A stretch of DNA of 64,000 nt from Lasioglossum baleicum (taxonomy: Eukaryota > Arthropoda > Insecta > Hymenoptera > Halictidae). This document shows, one piece after another, positions 45,546-57,051 of this stretch. The stretch lies in NCBI RefSeq assembly GCF_051020765.1, contig NC_134936.1:1302001-1366000 (forward strand), written 5' to 3'. The notes beneath the pieces were generated by a model. It saw only the letters and a program-made list of their open reading frames with translations. It was not told the DNA's origin and made no database searches. Position 1 is the stretch's first letter. Each line of letters opens with the position of its first letter. Position numbers and translations under genes: made by a program.

Positions 45546-45700
45546 AATCTTCAAATTTAAGAAAAAGTTATAAAAAAAATTAGAATTGTATATATATTAC
45601 TACTTTCATTCACTGCATTCCACTTTGTTTCTGAAAAAACCTTATTACAATTTAGAAATTTTTATGTAGTTGGGCGGGATTCGAACTCTGGACTTACCGT
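45546..45700 (-). repeat. Possible tRNA-related SINE, left of LINE insertion
   Basis: On the minus strand GTTCGAATCCC (plus 45676-45686) matches the Pol III B-box. With the LINE removed, the pre-insertion sequence continues into 51221 onwards. There an A-box-like TGGATCAGCGACG occurs (minus strand) about 40 bp upstream of the B-box. No cloverleaf could be drawn, so a tRNA-derived SINE is more plausible than a tRNA gene. Confidence 0.35.
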
Positions 45701-46298
45701 TTTTTTTTTTTTTTTTTTTAAAGATGTTTATTGAATAAAGTTTTACAGTCATAATAATAAAAGGTGTCAACAAACACAATAAAAAACTACCACACTATAT
45801 TGCATTGATAACTAATTGTTCGCTCGCATGCGAATCTCTAACAAAGTTATACATTTCTTTGGACGGTGGTTGTATTAATAGGAACTATTTAACGACTAGG
45901 TTAATATAAGTAATATAGGGTACTTAATGGGTAATGGAATGGCGCGTGGGGGAAAAAATTTTTTTATTAAAAACCCTCTCATCAGTCTTTGGTAGAGATT
46001 TGTTTAGCGCTACTTAGAATACAACTTAAACCTAGCTTATTACTAATTTAAGAATAATGATATGTACATATTTACAATGTAAATTGGCACTCATGCCAAA
46101 GGTACAGTCACTTTTAATTGGAGCTTATTTGTTAACTCTATCATTCTTTTTTTTTTTTTTTTAAACCGCCCTATTTAGGTATTGGGATCTGATTTTTCTG
46201 TCGAGTAGCTGATTCATGTGGACATCATTTAATGAGAGCCACCAGCATTTTTTTTTATCTAGGCGGTGGAAATCTTGTTGATCTATCAGTGGTATTGA

Positions 46299-49200
46299 TT
46301 ATGAGAATTTGAATTTGTCTCTATTGCTTTCGAAATCGAGGTGGTGGAACGCTACTCTTTTATCCGCCTTATTGCGTCTCCAATGATAAATCAAGTTTTT
46401 GTTTTCTGCATTCTGGATGAGGCCAGTTTTGTCACAATGGATGAAGGCCTGGGGGGTGGTGTAGCCGTTGGTGAGTTGTTGTTGGGAGATGGGTGGGTCT
46501 TGGTGGTATAGGGAGCGGGTAATTTCGTTGTCTATGGAGGGGAGTTTATTGAAGTAGTTCCGAACTATTTTTATGATGAATGAGTCGACTCTGGTAATGT
46601 TTGCCGAATTGTATAATTTTTGGTTGCTAACATAATGTTTCCAATTAGACTGTTGACTTCTATAAATTTTAAGACATACTCTTAAGCATTTTCTTTCTAG
46701 ACAGCGGATTTTCTCCATTGTTGTGTGATTGCAATTCCACCATATAGGAGCAGCATAGGTGATAATTGGTCTTATGAGGAGTTGGTAAAGGATGATTTTG
46801 GTTCGGTGTGATAGGTGTTTATTATGGAAAATTCTACTGTTGGAAAGGAAAGCCATTCTTGTTTTGTTGATTTGGATGTCTAGGTGTTTATTTCCACGTA
46901 GTAAATTATCGATGTGGACGCCTAGGTACTTTACTGTATTTTTATGGGGGATAGTTTTCTGGGTGGAGGTGCCGGGGACCGTTGTTGAGATTTCAAAATT
47001 TTTGCTATCAGCTTTTGTTTTGGGTGAGAGCTTGTGTAGTGGTTGTCTGAAGAGAATGGTTTCACATTTGCTAGGATTTAGACGGAGGTTCCATGACATA
47101 AAATATTGGTTTATTTTTTCTGTGAGGAGTTCTAGGTTGTTTCGGATTGTTTCTACTTTGTCGCCTACTATGTAGGCGATAGTGTCGTCGGCAAAAGTCA
47201 GAATGAATGAGGTTCCGTCTGTGTTAAGATTAAAAAGTTTTGGGAGATCACTTAAGAAGAGGTTAAAAAGAATTGGGGAGTTGACTGTTCCCTGTTGTAG
47301 ACCTTTTTGGATTTTGTATTTTTGGGATGAGAGAATTTTGCCATCCCATGTTTTGAATGTTTTGTTGCTTATCATGTCCCAAATTGTATGTAAAAGCCAG
47401 TGTGGATAGTTTTTTTTGTTCAATTTAAAGAGAAGCCCGTTGATCCAAACAGAGTCGAATGCTTTTTCTAAGTCGAGGAGAGCTGCTCCAACGTAGTGGT
47501 TTTTTCCTACTGCAATGTTGAGGTCAGATAATAGTTTTTGTATGGCATGAGTGGTAGAATGGCGGTGCTTGAAACCGAATTGACACACAATCTGGGATTA
47601 TTTTATTTTTGTCATTGAATGAGTTTATACTTTGATTTATGACGGCTTCATAAACTTTACTTAGGCTTGGGGTGAGGCTTATGGGCCGGTAGCTGGAAGG
47701 ATCGTGAGGGTGTTTTCCTTTTTTAAGGATTGGCAGTACTTTGGCTTGTTTCCAAATTTTTGGGAAGTAGGAGTGGTTTAGAGCATTATTGAATAGGGTG
47801 GTTAAGTCAATGATTATGATTCTTGGTAGATGTTTAAGAACTATGGGTGGGATGTTGTCTAAGCCGCTTGAAGTCTTGTTCGGAAGGTTTTTCAATATAT
47901 ATTCTATTGTCACTGGTGAGACGAAGGGGTGGCCATGGTTGTCTGGGATAGATGGTAAGTAAGCTTTGTTGTTGTCATTGAATTGAGTGATGGTGAGTCC
48001 GGTTGATCTGTCCGCTGTGAATTTACTTTTAATTGTGTCTACTGTAGAATCTACGATGCGCTTGAGGGGTGTGTCTGTATTGAGGTATCTTGGTGAATTG
48101 ATTGTCTCATAATACGCGCCTATGATATTCAGTATATCAGGTGGAGAGGAGAAAATGTATTTGTTGTCGGGGGTTTTGGTATTGGGTAGTGTGCAGCTAC
48201 TTCTTTGGAGTATGGAGTTATCGTTTTGAGGGATGTGTAATTCTTTGATGGGGGCCAGTTGCTTTGGGCGGAACATAGTGTTAATTCTGGGGAAGAATGT
48301 GTCGGAGTCTCTATAGTCTATGCTTTTGGTTATATTGGTCCAGAATTTTTCTATTGATTTTTGGAGTTCGGAATGGAGTTTTTTGTTTGTGGCTTTTAGG
48401 AGTGATTTTACTCCTTTGGAAAGAGGTTGGCGAAGGTATGGGTCTTGACGGCGAAGGTCGTGCAGCAGAGAGACTAGGGGGCTTTTATTTTTTTGGAGCT
48501 TTAAAATTTTTCTATTTAAATATTTGTGGATACTGTTGTTGGTTTTGTATTCTGGTACGTGGTTGGAGATGGCGAGGGATATGTTTTCGTTTATGGTCTC
48601 AATATGGGTGTCAATTTCTGGGATTGTCAGATTACGGTTATAAGGAATTTCGTGAATGTATGCTTTGGCTAGTTCTTTGGTAAAGCGGGGCCATTTGGTA
48701 GCTTTGTAGTTGAATTTGTGGGTTTCTGGATTAGAGAGCCAGGGAAGGGAGTTGGTGTCAGGTATGGAGAAGGTTAGTGAGATTGCGGAGTGGTCGCTGT
48801 CATCAGGGAGTGTCTTTGCTTTACCGTTAGTGCTGTTCATCAAGGTCATTCTGGCATCCACGAGGCAGATATCCAGGAACGTCTGAGCCGGTTTAAATGT
48901 CGGAATTTCCGGGGTGATAATTTTTGATTTATATGTGTTTCCGCGCTCATCTTCCCATAGTCGTAGATATCTGCCTCGTTGGTTGTCAATTCTGTCTCCC
49001 CAGGCCTTACGACTGGCATTAAGGTCCCCTGCTATTATAAAGAGATTGTTTTCAGAGTGCAATTTTAGGGCATCATAGAGAGCGTTTAGTTCTGTAACGA
49101 AGAGTATTCTATTATCGGATCTCGCATAAATACTGATTAGATATAGGTTTTTGTTGCTTTGGAATCGGATTTTTACTACGGTGTATTCTATGATTTCATT

Positions 49201-49503
49201 TGTGATTGCAATTTTGGTTAGTTCGAAGGGTATTTCTCTCTTAATTAGAATAGCAGTGCCGCCACCTAGTTTTGAATTAGGTCTATCAGTTCTGATTGTT
49301 TCATAATTTTTAAATGCTAGTTTGTGTTTAGGTGTGAGTTTAGTTTCAGATAGGAAAACAGCATCGTGATTGTGTGTTTGTAAGAAGTGGAGGAGTTCGA
49401 GCCTTCTGTGATTAGTTACTATGGAATTTACATTTATGGCGGCGATTCTGATCTGATTATGGTGGGGATTGGGTGGGGCGTGTTTAATTACTAAAGTAGG
49501 TGT
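46299..49503 (-). pseudogene. LINE ORF2: endonuclease-reverse transcriptase, one frameshift
   Basis: Nicks target DNA and copies its RNA into the site. The open frame begins just after a stop near 49503, overlapping the end of ORF1 in a different frame and with no early ATG. Endonuclease motifs: IRIAAINVNSIV, FLSETKL, SIYAR, AGDLNASRKAWG (about 49030) and DDSDHSAI. RT motifs: LPNKTSSGLDNIPPIVLKHL, GKHPHDPSSYRPISLTPSLS, then (after the frame break) LLDLEKAFDSVW, GLQQGTVNSPILFNLFLSDL and TFADDTIAYI (about 47190). The break is at about 47583-47586, where GATTGTGTGTCAA has an extra GT; removing it would restore PDCQFGFKHRHSTTH. No RNase H domain is visible. Confidence 0.9.
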
Positions 49504-51006
49504 TTAACATGTATTCTATTTTTTGCGTGTTGGCGGAAATCTGGGCTGCTAGAAATTGTAACTGACTGTTAAATATGTTTAAGAGATCACCTTTGAGTTC
49601 TTGTGCCCATAGCGGGGGCTGTGCGTTGAGGTTGTAATCGGTTCTTAGTTCTGTGTTTTGTGATCTTCTGAATGGTGGGTCGTCGTGGGCTGCTGGAGGT
49701 AGTTGATGTGCTTCTTGTTGGATCGGCCTTACGCTCCTGGTTACTTGAGCGTAAGACTTGTTGGCTTGGACTGCTGCAGATAAGGAGTTGAATTTGTTCA
49801 AATTTGAGTGGCGGCGGGTCATCTCTTGGTCCTTCTTCTTCTGTATGGCGAATTTTATGTAAGGACATCCTTTATACAATGCGGGGTGACCTTCCTGGTT
49901 ACAATTGGCGCAGTTTAATGCTTGTCTGCCCTCGTTCTGCGGAATTGTGCAATTTCCAGGTTCGTGGGTTTGTGCGCATTTGACACACCTGAACTGCAAA
50001 AAGCAGTTCTTACTCGAATGTCCTAGCCTTTGACATTTCCTGCATTGGAAGATGGGAGGTTTTTCAATTGGTCCCATTTAATCTTTTGGTGTGCTAAGAC
50101 GTTTATTTTGTATAGTTCTTTAGCGTTGCTGTCAGGCGTAATTTGGATGAGATGGTGATATCGTTCTGGTTGGCTTCTATCATAATGGAATTGTGATAAT
50201 TTTATTATATTTATGTTTGGTAAGTTCAGATCCTTTATCTCTCTTAGAATGTCATCATCTGTAAAGTCTCCTTTAATTCCTTTGATAATCATTGATCTTG
50301 GCCTTACAGATTTCGGCGTGTAGGTGTAGTGCGGAATTTTTAATTCGATTAGTCGGTTGATTGTGGGTTGAAGATATTCCATGTCCTTGAGGTAAATTGT
50401 ATGATTTTGTTTGTCCACTTCTTTAATTGTAAAACCATTGTTTGCAATTTTTAGCGATGTGAGGGTGGTGATGAGGACGTTGAGGTTAGAGTTCGTCGTG
50501 TATATTGGCGGCGGCCTTGCTGGTTTCTTTATTGTTTTGGTGATGATTTGGTTTAAGATGCTCTCGTTTTCTTGTTCCATACTTTCCTCGTTGTCTAATG
50601 GGAGGAAGCGATTATCATTTTTGCTGATAATGCTATTGTTTGTAGTGTTATTTTCGGTGTTCCTAGCGGTTATTTTGGGGGATTCCCAACCAAATGTCGG
50701 TGAGGTAGGGCTCGGCTCGACCGACTTAGTTTTATAAGTGGCCGTTAGTGTTGGCGTTGGCGTCTGTGACATGCCATGGTTGCGGGCGGTCTTTAGGTTA
50801 GGCGTAATTTTTTTTCCCTTGTTGTAGGGAATGTTAATGTCGTCATGAAGCTGTTTAAACATCCGGTCAATTTGGAATGAATTCAACTTGGGAGTTTTTT
50901 GGCTCCTGTTCCTGGTAGATTGATCGTATGGTGTGTTTTCCTTGTCAGTATCCGGTGAGAGAGTGCGCTTGGCGCCATGTTGTTTAGATGTGCTTGGGCC
51001 TTCCAT
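49484..51006 (-). pseudogene. LINE ORF1: gag-like nucleic-acid-binding protein, one frameshift
   Basis: Binds the element RNA. ATG at 51006 (MEGPSTSKQHGAKRTLSPDT); an earlier in-frame stretch has no ATG. The N-terminal half is Ser/Thr/Asn-rich. Then comes a PRE_C2HC-type domain (RPRSMIIKGIKGDFTDDDIL … HHLIQITPDSNAKELYKINV). The frame breaks at about 50065 in an A-run: one A appears to be missing, and KIKWDQLK should continue KPPIFQCRKCQRLGHSSKNC. Three CCHC knuckles follow (CRKCQRLGHSSKNC; CVKCAQTHEPGNC; CANCNQEGHPALYKGC). The C-terminus is Gln-rich and ends at 49484. Such a domain order is typical of Jockey-type ORF1. Confidence 0.88.
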
Positions 51007-51220
51007 TGCGGGTGTTAAAGATTTGGGGCCTTTGCTAGGCAGGAAAGGGCTCGATATCTTGTTTTCCCATTCATTTGGCACTGTACCGTGCCCACCGGGC
51101 CGTTGCCGCAGTGTTTGAAACCGTTAAACGTTTGAAAATAAAGCACTGTACTAACACTCTGAACGACACGATGTTCACTCAACGAGCGTCACTGCGGGAC
51201 CTAGACTCTGGACTTACCGT

Positions 51221-51340
51221 TTAACTTCATGATGGCTTCGTCGCTGATCCATGCGAACCTTTGCTGTTAGATCCATTACTTTTTATTCTTATAGGCTCAA
51301 ATCATATATATTATTATATAAAAAATATTTAACAGAAGTT
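51221..51340 (-). repeat. Possible tRNA-related SINE, right of LINE insertion
   Basis: Continuation of the sequence at 45546-45700 on the other side of the LINE. See that entry for the promoter-box argument. Confidence 0.3.
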
Positions 51341-51520
51341 TATCTCTTCTAATAATTATATAATTATTATATATTAATTATATATAATATATTATATAAT
51401 TATATAATTATTATATATTAAATATATATAACATATTATATATTAATTATATATAATATATTATATATTAATTATATATAATATATTATATAATTATATA
51501 ATTATATATATTAATTATAT
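51341..51520. repeat. AT-rich low-complexity tract
   Basis: TATATAATTATATAATATATTA-type alternating A/T sequence, imperfect and self-complementary. Confidence 0.9.
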
Positions 51521-51883
51521 GGTGTAACAGACCTGTACCGTACAGGCCTGTTACTATACAGAACGTAAACCGGATCAAACCGGTTACAACCAAACCGGTT
51601 ACAACCAAACCGAGATCAACCGTCGTTCGTTTCTTGGAACAAACCACCGTACCCCCGTCGTCGCGCCGAGACGGACCGCGTCGCGCCACCCCCGCGCCTA
51701 GAAGCAATCCGCGAATCACCGCACCGCGCTACCACTCCCACAACTATTCGCGAGCTATAAAAACCGCCACGGCTAGAGCTCAAGACGGCATTCGTGATCC
51801 AGAGAGCACGGCGTGTCGCCACTCTTTCCCGCAGCCACGGTGTGTCACCAGCTGAATCCTGATCCTGAGAGTACGGCGCGGCG
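51521..51883 (+). repeat. Possible LTR-like segment
   Basis: Starts with a TGTAACAGACCTGTACC hairpin (51533-51556) and repeated AACCGGTTACAACCAA units. It has a TATAAAA at about 51757 and a GC-rich leader-like stretch. This looks like a solo LTR, but no second copy or PBS was found. Confidence 0.25.
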
Positions 51884-51960
51884 CACGGTGGGTACAAATG
51901 ACTTACCTCGCTTCAAAAAGGAATAACTTTCGATAGAAATGAGGTAGAGCGATGAATTTT
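51884..51960. repeat. Transib-like single terminus
   Basis: CACGGTGGGTACAAATGACT directly preceded by CGGCG, the same kind of terminus and flank seen at 33388-34625. No inverted partner was found nearby. Confidence 0.4.
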
Positions 51961-53422
51961 TTTTAAATTAAAGCTGAAACTTTGCAGAATATGGGAAAAA
52001 TAGGGAGATTACGGTACGAACGGTTTTTAACCTTGAGAAACTTCGTTAGACTTTGGTTTGTTCGAATACAAACGACCAAGATACGCGGATCCTCGAAAAG
52101 AAATGGCGCCTAGTGCTCGAAAACCCTCTTCACCGCGTATAATGAGGTCAACTACACGCGGATCCTCGCTATCCGACCTCTGGCACTAGCACCCGCGAAA
52201 TTCCCCGCGCTCTGGTTAACCGACGGATTCTCGCCGTTCGCGGATTCCCTCGAATCTGTCTCGAACACCGGCAGCTACGAATTCCCGTCGGTGCTTCTAC
52301 AACGCGATCGCGGACACGACACACTACCGAGCCAACGCGAGAAAGATCACTCTATCGTAACGAGAACTGGCGGAAGCTTACCCAGGGCAACGATCGTTGT
52401 TCGCCTCGCTCGTCCCTCGTCTCCGGCAGCTTTTCTTCGTGAGATTACAAAAGACTTAGAGTTACGCAATCGTACAAATTCTACTCGCGACTTTCGGTAT
52501 CTCGAGCCAACGAAGAAGTGATCCCTCGCTGCGTGTCTCGGGAACGCGGAAGAGAAGCGTCCCCCCCTTGCCGCTCTAATCCCCCCGCACGCGGTTCGAC
52601 CTATCGCGGATAGATTTTCGGACAGGGCCTAGCCCTGCGTGACGGTCCCTGGCGCTCGGCGATTCGGTGGTTCTCCGGCAGCGGCGCGTGTGGATTGGCT
52701 GCTTCCCGCGGAGGTGATCGACGTGAGCCAATCCGGCAGCGATCCGGTTTCTCTCCGGATGAGGCGACGGCGAGTCCGCTGAGACTCCTGTCTTGGCAGC
52801 TCCCATCCTCGTCGGCGCCTCCAGGATGTTTTTCCTGTGCCACGTCGATTCCTCGCTTTGCTCGGCGTTGGAGTTATCGCCGGCGCCGATATTTTCCGTT
52901 TCTCGGCGGGAGAGGTGCTCCGGGTCCCCCCTCGGGGCCCGACTACGGTCCTGCAGATACGCGTCGCGCAATTGGCGCGACGCTCAAAAATATTAGCACT
53001 CGCCCATGGGTCTCGTTCGCACCCAGGGCGAGCGTTCACCACGGCGCCTCTCACGTATTAGGCTGCCAGAGGGTGACCCGGTCTTCCGATACACGACATC
53101 TGGTGACGATGGCAAAACTGCCACGTCACAGTATAAATAAGAAATTAACAAATTTTCTACCGAAATTCAGTCATTATCTCCACACAATTGAAATTTGGGA
53201 TGGGTGATGTCTAGCGAATATATCACAGTTTATGACATTTTTGGGTTTTTTGATATAGTTAATTCGATTTGTAGGAATCCTGTACACTAGTTGGCCATCT
53301 GGAAGAAAAATTACTCCGAGCAAAGACGACGAAAGACATAAGAACAAATTATTTTTTAAATGTTATAACCATTTTTTTATAGTTCATAATATATGTAGTA
53401 AAATGAAATACAAAATTTTATA
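51961..53422. other. GC-rich region without recognised gene
   Basis: Balanced to GC-rich DNA with overlapping chance frames up to 170 codons on both strands and no domain motif. It resembles untranslated or gag-leader sequence of an LTR retrotransposon, or host single-copy DNA. I cannot decide. Confidence 0.3.
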
Positions 53423-55059
53423 TACAGGGTGTTTACCTACAGGTGGGAGAAAATTTAAGGGGTGGTTCTCGACGATAATATAAGACGAAAATGAAGAATA
53501 AAAAAATTGCGATTTCGGCTTTGTTATTTAGTTATTAACAATTAAAAATCCGCCTAAAATGCTGCAACACTTCTAACAAAAGTATACGTTGCGTACGTCA
53601 GACAGGCGCGCGACAGTCTCGTATCAAGTGACAAACGTATGCATACCTTGGTTCTCATTTGGGGCCCCAGCGACGTGAAAATGTTCAAAAAATCGTTGGA
53701 CGACATTGAACCTACCTACTCGTTAAAATCCACAAGGGCATTTCTAATATCCGCCCTATGGAATTATCGAGTAGAAGGGGTCAATGCCCTTTCACTTTTA
53801 TATTCTTCTCACACATATCCACGCTTATCCTGCACTGTGATTGTTCATAAAACCGTACTTAATATACTGGAATAAACGCTCTAGCACTATTTACAATATC
53901 ATACACACGCACTATGAGTTTACAGAGAGTACAAGTCTACTGAGGGGAATGAGGAGAATGTAAAGAACTGGTAATCCTTTAATGTTGAAACACTGCACTT
54001 TAATGAACTTGGTTTACGTCGCGAGACTCGCTCACGGACGGAACGGACATCTTGAGGTCGTATGTGATTTCTGCGAACGGAAATTTTCAACGCGTGCGGG
54101 AAGAATCGTCCGTACAAGCTAGTATCCGTATGCACACTGATTCAAGACAGCTGATGTGGTCAATGCACACACATGAGATATTTCGCGGTCGCAGACAGAA
54201 TGAGAAAGAATCACGAAATTCGTGAAAACAGGATAGACAATGTATTGGTATAGCAACGCGCGATGATTGGGCGGTATGTAGTTTGCTGTAGATCTTCACT
54301 TGTTTTATCGATCTGGCATCGACCTCATCAGCTGTCTTGAATCAGTGTGCATACGAATGCTAGCTTGTACGGACAATTCTTCTCGCACGAGTTGAAAATT
54401 TCCGTTCGCAGAAATCACACACGACCTCAAGATGTCCGTTTCGTCTGTGAGCGAGTCTCGCGACGTAAATCAAGTTCAATAAAGTGCAGTGTTTCAACAT
54501 TAAAGGATTACCAGTTCTTTACATTCTCCTCATTCTCCTCAGTAAACTTGTACTCTCTGTAAACTCGTAGTGCGTGTGTATGATATTGTAAATAGTGCTA
54601 GAGCGTTTATTCCAGTATATTAAGTACGGTTTTATGAACAATCACAGTGCAGGATAAGCGTGGATATGTGTGAGAAGAATATAAAAGTGAAAGGGCATTG
54701 ACCCCTTCTACTCGATAATTCCATAGGGCGGATATTAGAAATGCCCTTGTGGATTTTAACGAGTAGGTAGGTTCAATGTCGTCCAACGATTTTTTGAACA
54801 TTTTCACGTCGCTGGGGCCCCAAATGAGAACCAAGGTATGCATACGTTTGTCACTTGATACGAGACTGTCGCGCGCCTGTCTGACGTACGCAACGTATAC
54901 TTTTGTTAGAAGTGTTGCAGCATTTTAGGCGGATTTTTAATTGTTAATAACTAAATAACAAAGCCGAAATCGCAATTTTTTTATTCTTCATTTTCGTCTT
55001 ATATTATCGTCGAGAACCACCCCTTAAATTTTCTCCCACCTATAGGTAAACACCCTGTA
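53423..55059. mobile_element. Foldback element with two 734-bp arms
   Basis: Ends TACAGGGTGTTTACCTACAG and its inverse (end 55059). Arms 53423-54156 and 54326-55059 are both 734 bp and nearly identical: chance frames of 78 codons at 53639-53875 and 54607-54843 give the same translation. The loop is 169 bp. The only differences noticed are in the inner 200 bp. TACAGGGTG ends are shared with other TA-targeting elements here. No transposase. Confidence 0.9.
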
Positions 55060-56330
55060 TATTGTGACGTTGTCCCTTCTTCGCACGGTTTTCTGGCCGG
55101 CGAAAACGGTCAACAACCGAGAATTTACAGCCGCTGAGGATGGGCCGTGCGCGGCCGCGCGGACACGGTCCTCTCGGGATAAAGGCGATTGACGAGAAGA
55201 TTCGAAAATGACACGAAATTATTGTTCGGGCGCCAGGTACAGTCCCGGGAGTACCACACAAAGTAACACCAACGGCTCGTGTTCGAGGAAGTCGAACACG
55301 AGCTTCGAATCTTCTTGTGATCACAGACGGAATTCGACGACACGGACAGCCAGGAATTCGAACACAGAGGATAACGGGACAGCCCTCACGGCAGGACGGA
55401 TCTCGCAGGGCGGAAATAAACTCGACAGTTAGGGCTCGAATTGATTTATTCGTTGTCTAACGTAAAATTACAGGTGGGCGGCCACGTGGCCGCGACCCGG
55501 GAGCCCGCGCTCCTTGTACACTTTGGCGATAGTTGTTCGATCGCGGAGCGCGTTAGTCGAGATTTCGCGAATTACGGAAGTACGGTACTACGGTACAATG
55601 CGAGTCTCTCGAGAGACGAGAATTCACGAAGCGCTGGTGAACGGCGCGATTCCTACGGACCGTCGCGGGATTGACGAGCGCGATTTACGCCGCGTTACCG
55701 AATTCGCTGTGATCGAGCTATTCTTTTCCGACGCGGCTCCTCGAGGAGAAGACTTCCGAATATTCGAAGGGGAGACTACTCTACCGGACTCAAAGCGTTC
55801 TCGGAAAGAACGCGAGCACAAAGTACAAGGCTTGAATGCCTCGGCAAATACCAAATGATCGAGGACGACACGCTGTCGTCTCGTCCTCGCACTAATTATC
55901 GAGCCAACACGAATTAACGAACCGGGGATCACTTAATCGACTTACCGTGACGGAGCGAGGTTGGCCGAATTTATTTGATAAAGCCGGAACTTTCGCCTTC
56001 GCTCTCGTCCCTTAGTCACACGGACTCTAACGCGGAGAAACCACCTGCGACGCGTTCAGTTCTGTTCGACGGAACTCGAGATTACAATTGGTAACGAGAC
56101 TCGGAAATGACGACAACCCTCTAACTCGACAACCAGCGCGACAGTGATCCGCGGATCCGCATCGACGGAACGTATCGATTCTCGGTCTCCCCACTCATTT
56201 CGTCCTACCGAAATTACCTATGGGCGCACCCGCAACGCAACTATGTCTAGTTGCAGGACCGAACCCTCGGAACAGGTCTTCGGGCCCCCGACCTTTCCAA
56301 CCCCCAGTAACGATCGCCTATGACGACCGG
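55060..56330. other. GC-rich region, possible LTR-retrotransposon remains
   Basis: No domain motif. On the minus strand TGGCGCCCGAACAATAAT (about 55222-55239) resembles a lysine-tRNA-type primer-binding site used by gypsy-like elements. Its upstream sequence lacks a clear LTR end, so this is only suggestive. Confidence 0.25.
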
Positions 56331-56332
56331 GG

Positions 56333-56652
56333 AGGATTAGGGTGCGTTTACTGTTCGTTTCCCGCGAGTTTTGGGACGCGCGCGGGAAAGCGGATCATAA
56401 ATTTCGAGCGGGTCGACGGGCCCGCTGTGCCCCCCGCTGTGCGTGGCACAAAAAAAGGTCTCCGAAGATATCCTACCGCCTTAAAGGAAAGCTATCGGTA
56501 GTTTACCTAAACGAACCGTGAAGCCGTAGAGACCTTTTTTTGTGCCACGCACAGCGGGGGGAAATTTATGACCCGCTTTCCCGCGCGCGTCCCAAAACTC
56601 GCGGGAAACGTCTCGCGGGAAACGAACAGTAAACGCACCCTTAATCCTCCCA
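56333..56652. repeat. Hairpin with ~120-bp arms
   Basis: GGATTAGGGTGCGTTTACTG … CGCGGGAAAGCGG … GTGCGTGGCACAAAAAAAGG is mirrored by CCTTTTTTTGTGCCACGCAC … CCGCTTTCCCGCGCG … CAGTAAACGCACCCTTAATC. The centre at about 56490 is a 60-bp AT-richer spacer. The right arm has an extra AAACGTCTCGCGGG unit, a duplicated CTCGCGGGAAACG motif. Confidence 0.8.
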
Positions 56653-57051
56653 GGCGCTCCTCCGCACCACCCTTGCCGGGGTCAAATGTAGGCGGGATGA
56701 GACGACGCGACGGCGGGACCACCAAAATGCCCGATGTTCTGCAATTGTGACTCCTTCGTCCCACATTGTCACCTCTGAGTTTCTGTGCTCGTGTTCGGCG
56801 GTGACCTTTTGCCACTTCTCCAGATCTGGAATGATTTTGGATGCGGCCAATAGTTTGTCGTCCGGTCGATCCTTCGGTGCGGGGCGCTTTTACGGTAATC
56901 CTCGCTCCCTCGGCACGTTCCTGTAAATGGCCACTCTCGGCGCGTGCAACCGCTGGCATTAGGAGCGATCTTTTAATCTGAATATCTTCCTCAAGGAGTG
57001 CTCAAATCTGCGCGTGGTTCTCGCAATCGCTAACGACCGGTCCGGTCCATT
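56653..57051. other. GC-rich spacer upstream of the BEL LTR
   Basis: Minus-strand frames here (for example a run DLEKWQKVTAEHEHRNSEVT) could be remnants of an older retroelement protein, but I recognise no family. Confidence 0.3.

Larger units (their letters stand above)
45701..51204 (-). mobile_element. Jockey-like non-LTR retrotransposon, nearly full length
   Basis: 5.5 kb on the minus strand, flanked by identical 16-bp duplications ACTCTGGACTTACCGT (45685-45700 and 51205-51220). A poly(A) tail (T-run 45701-45719) marks the 3' end. The order is 5' UTR, gag-like ORF1 with CCHC knuckles, ORF2 with APE-type endonuclease and reverse transcriptase, then 3' UTR. Both ORFs have one small frameshift. 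The long identical duplications and few lesions suggest a fairly recent insertion. Confidence 0.93.

Noticed and set aside
45676..45700. A tRNA gene on the minus strand
   Set aside because: Has a good B-box but no acceptor-stem pairing or anticodon arm could be drawn; kept only as a possible SINE.
48297..48683. 128-codon plus-strand frame
   Set aside because: Antisense of LINE ORF2.
52576..53207. Overlapping 130-170-codon frames on both strands
   Set aside because: GC-rich chance frames without motif or consistent coding strand.
53639..53875. 78-codon frame duplicated at 54607-54843
   Set aside because: Arises from the two near-identical arms of the foldback element; no domain and no sign of coding selection.
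56507..56959. 150-codon minus-strand frame possibly from a retroelement gag
   Set aside because: Partly covers the hairpin arm; no zinc knuckle, protease or other diagnostic motif.
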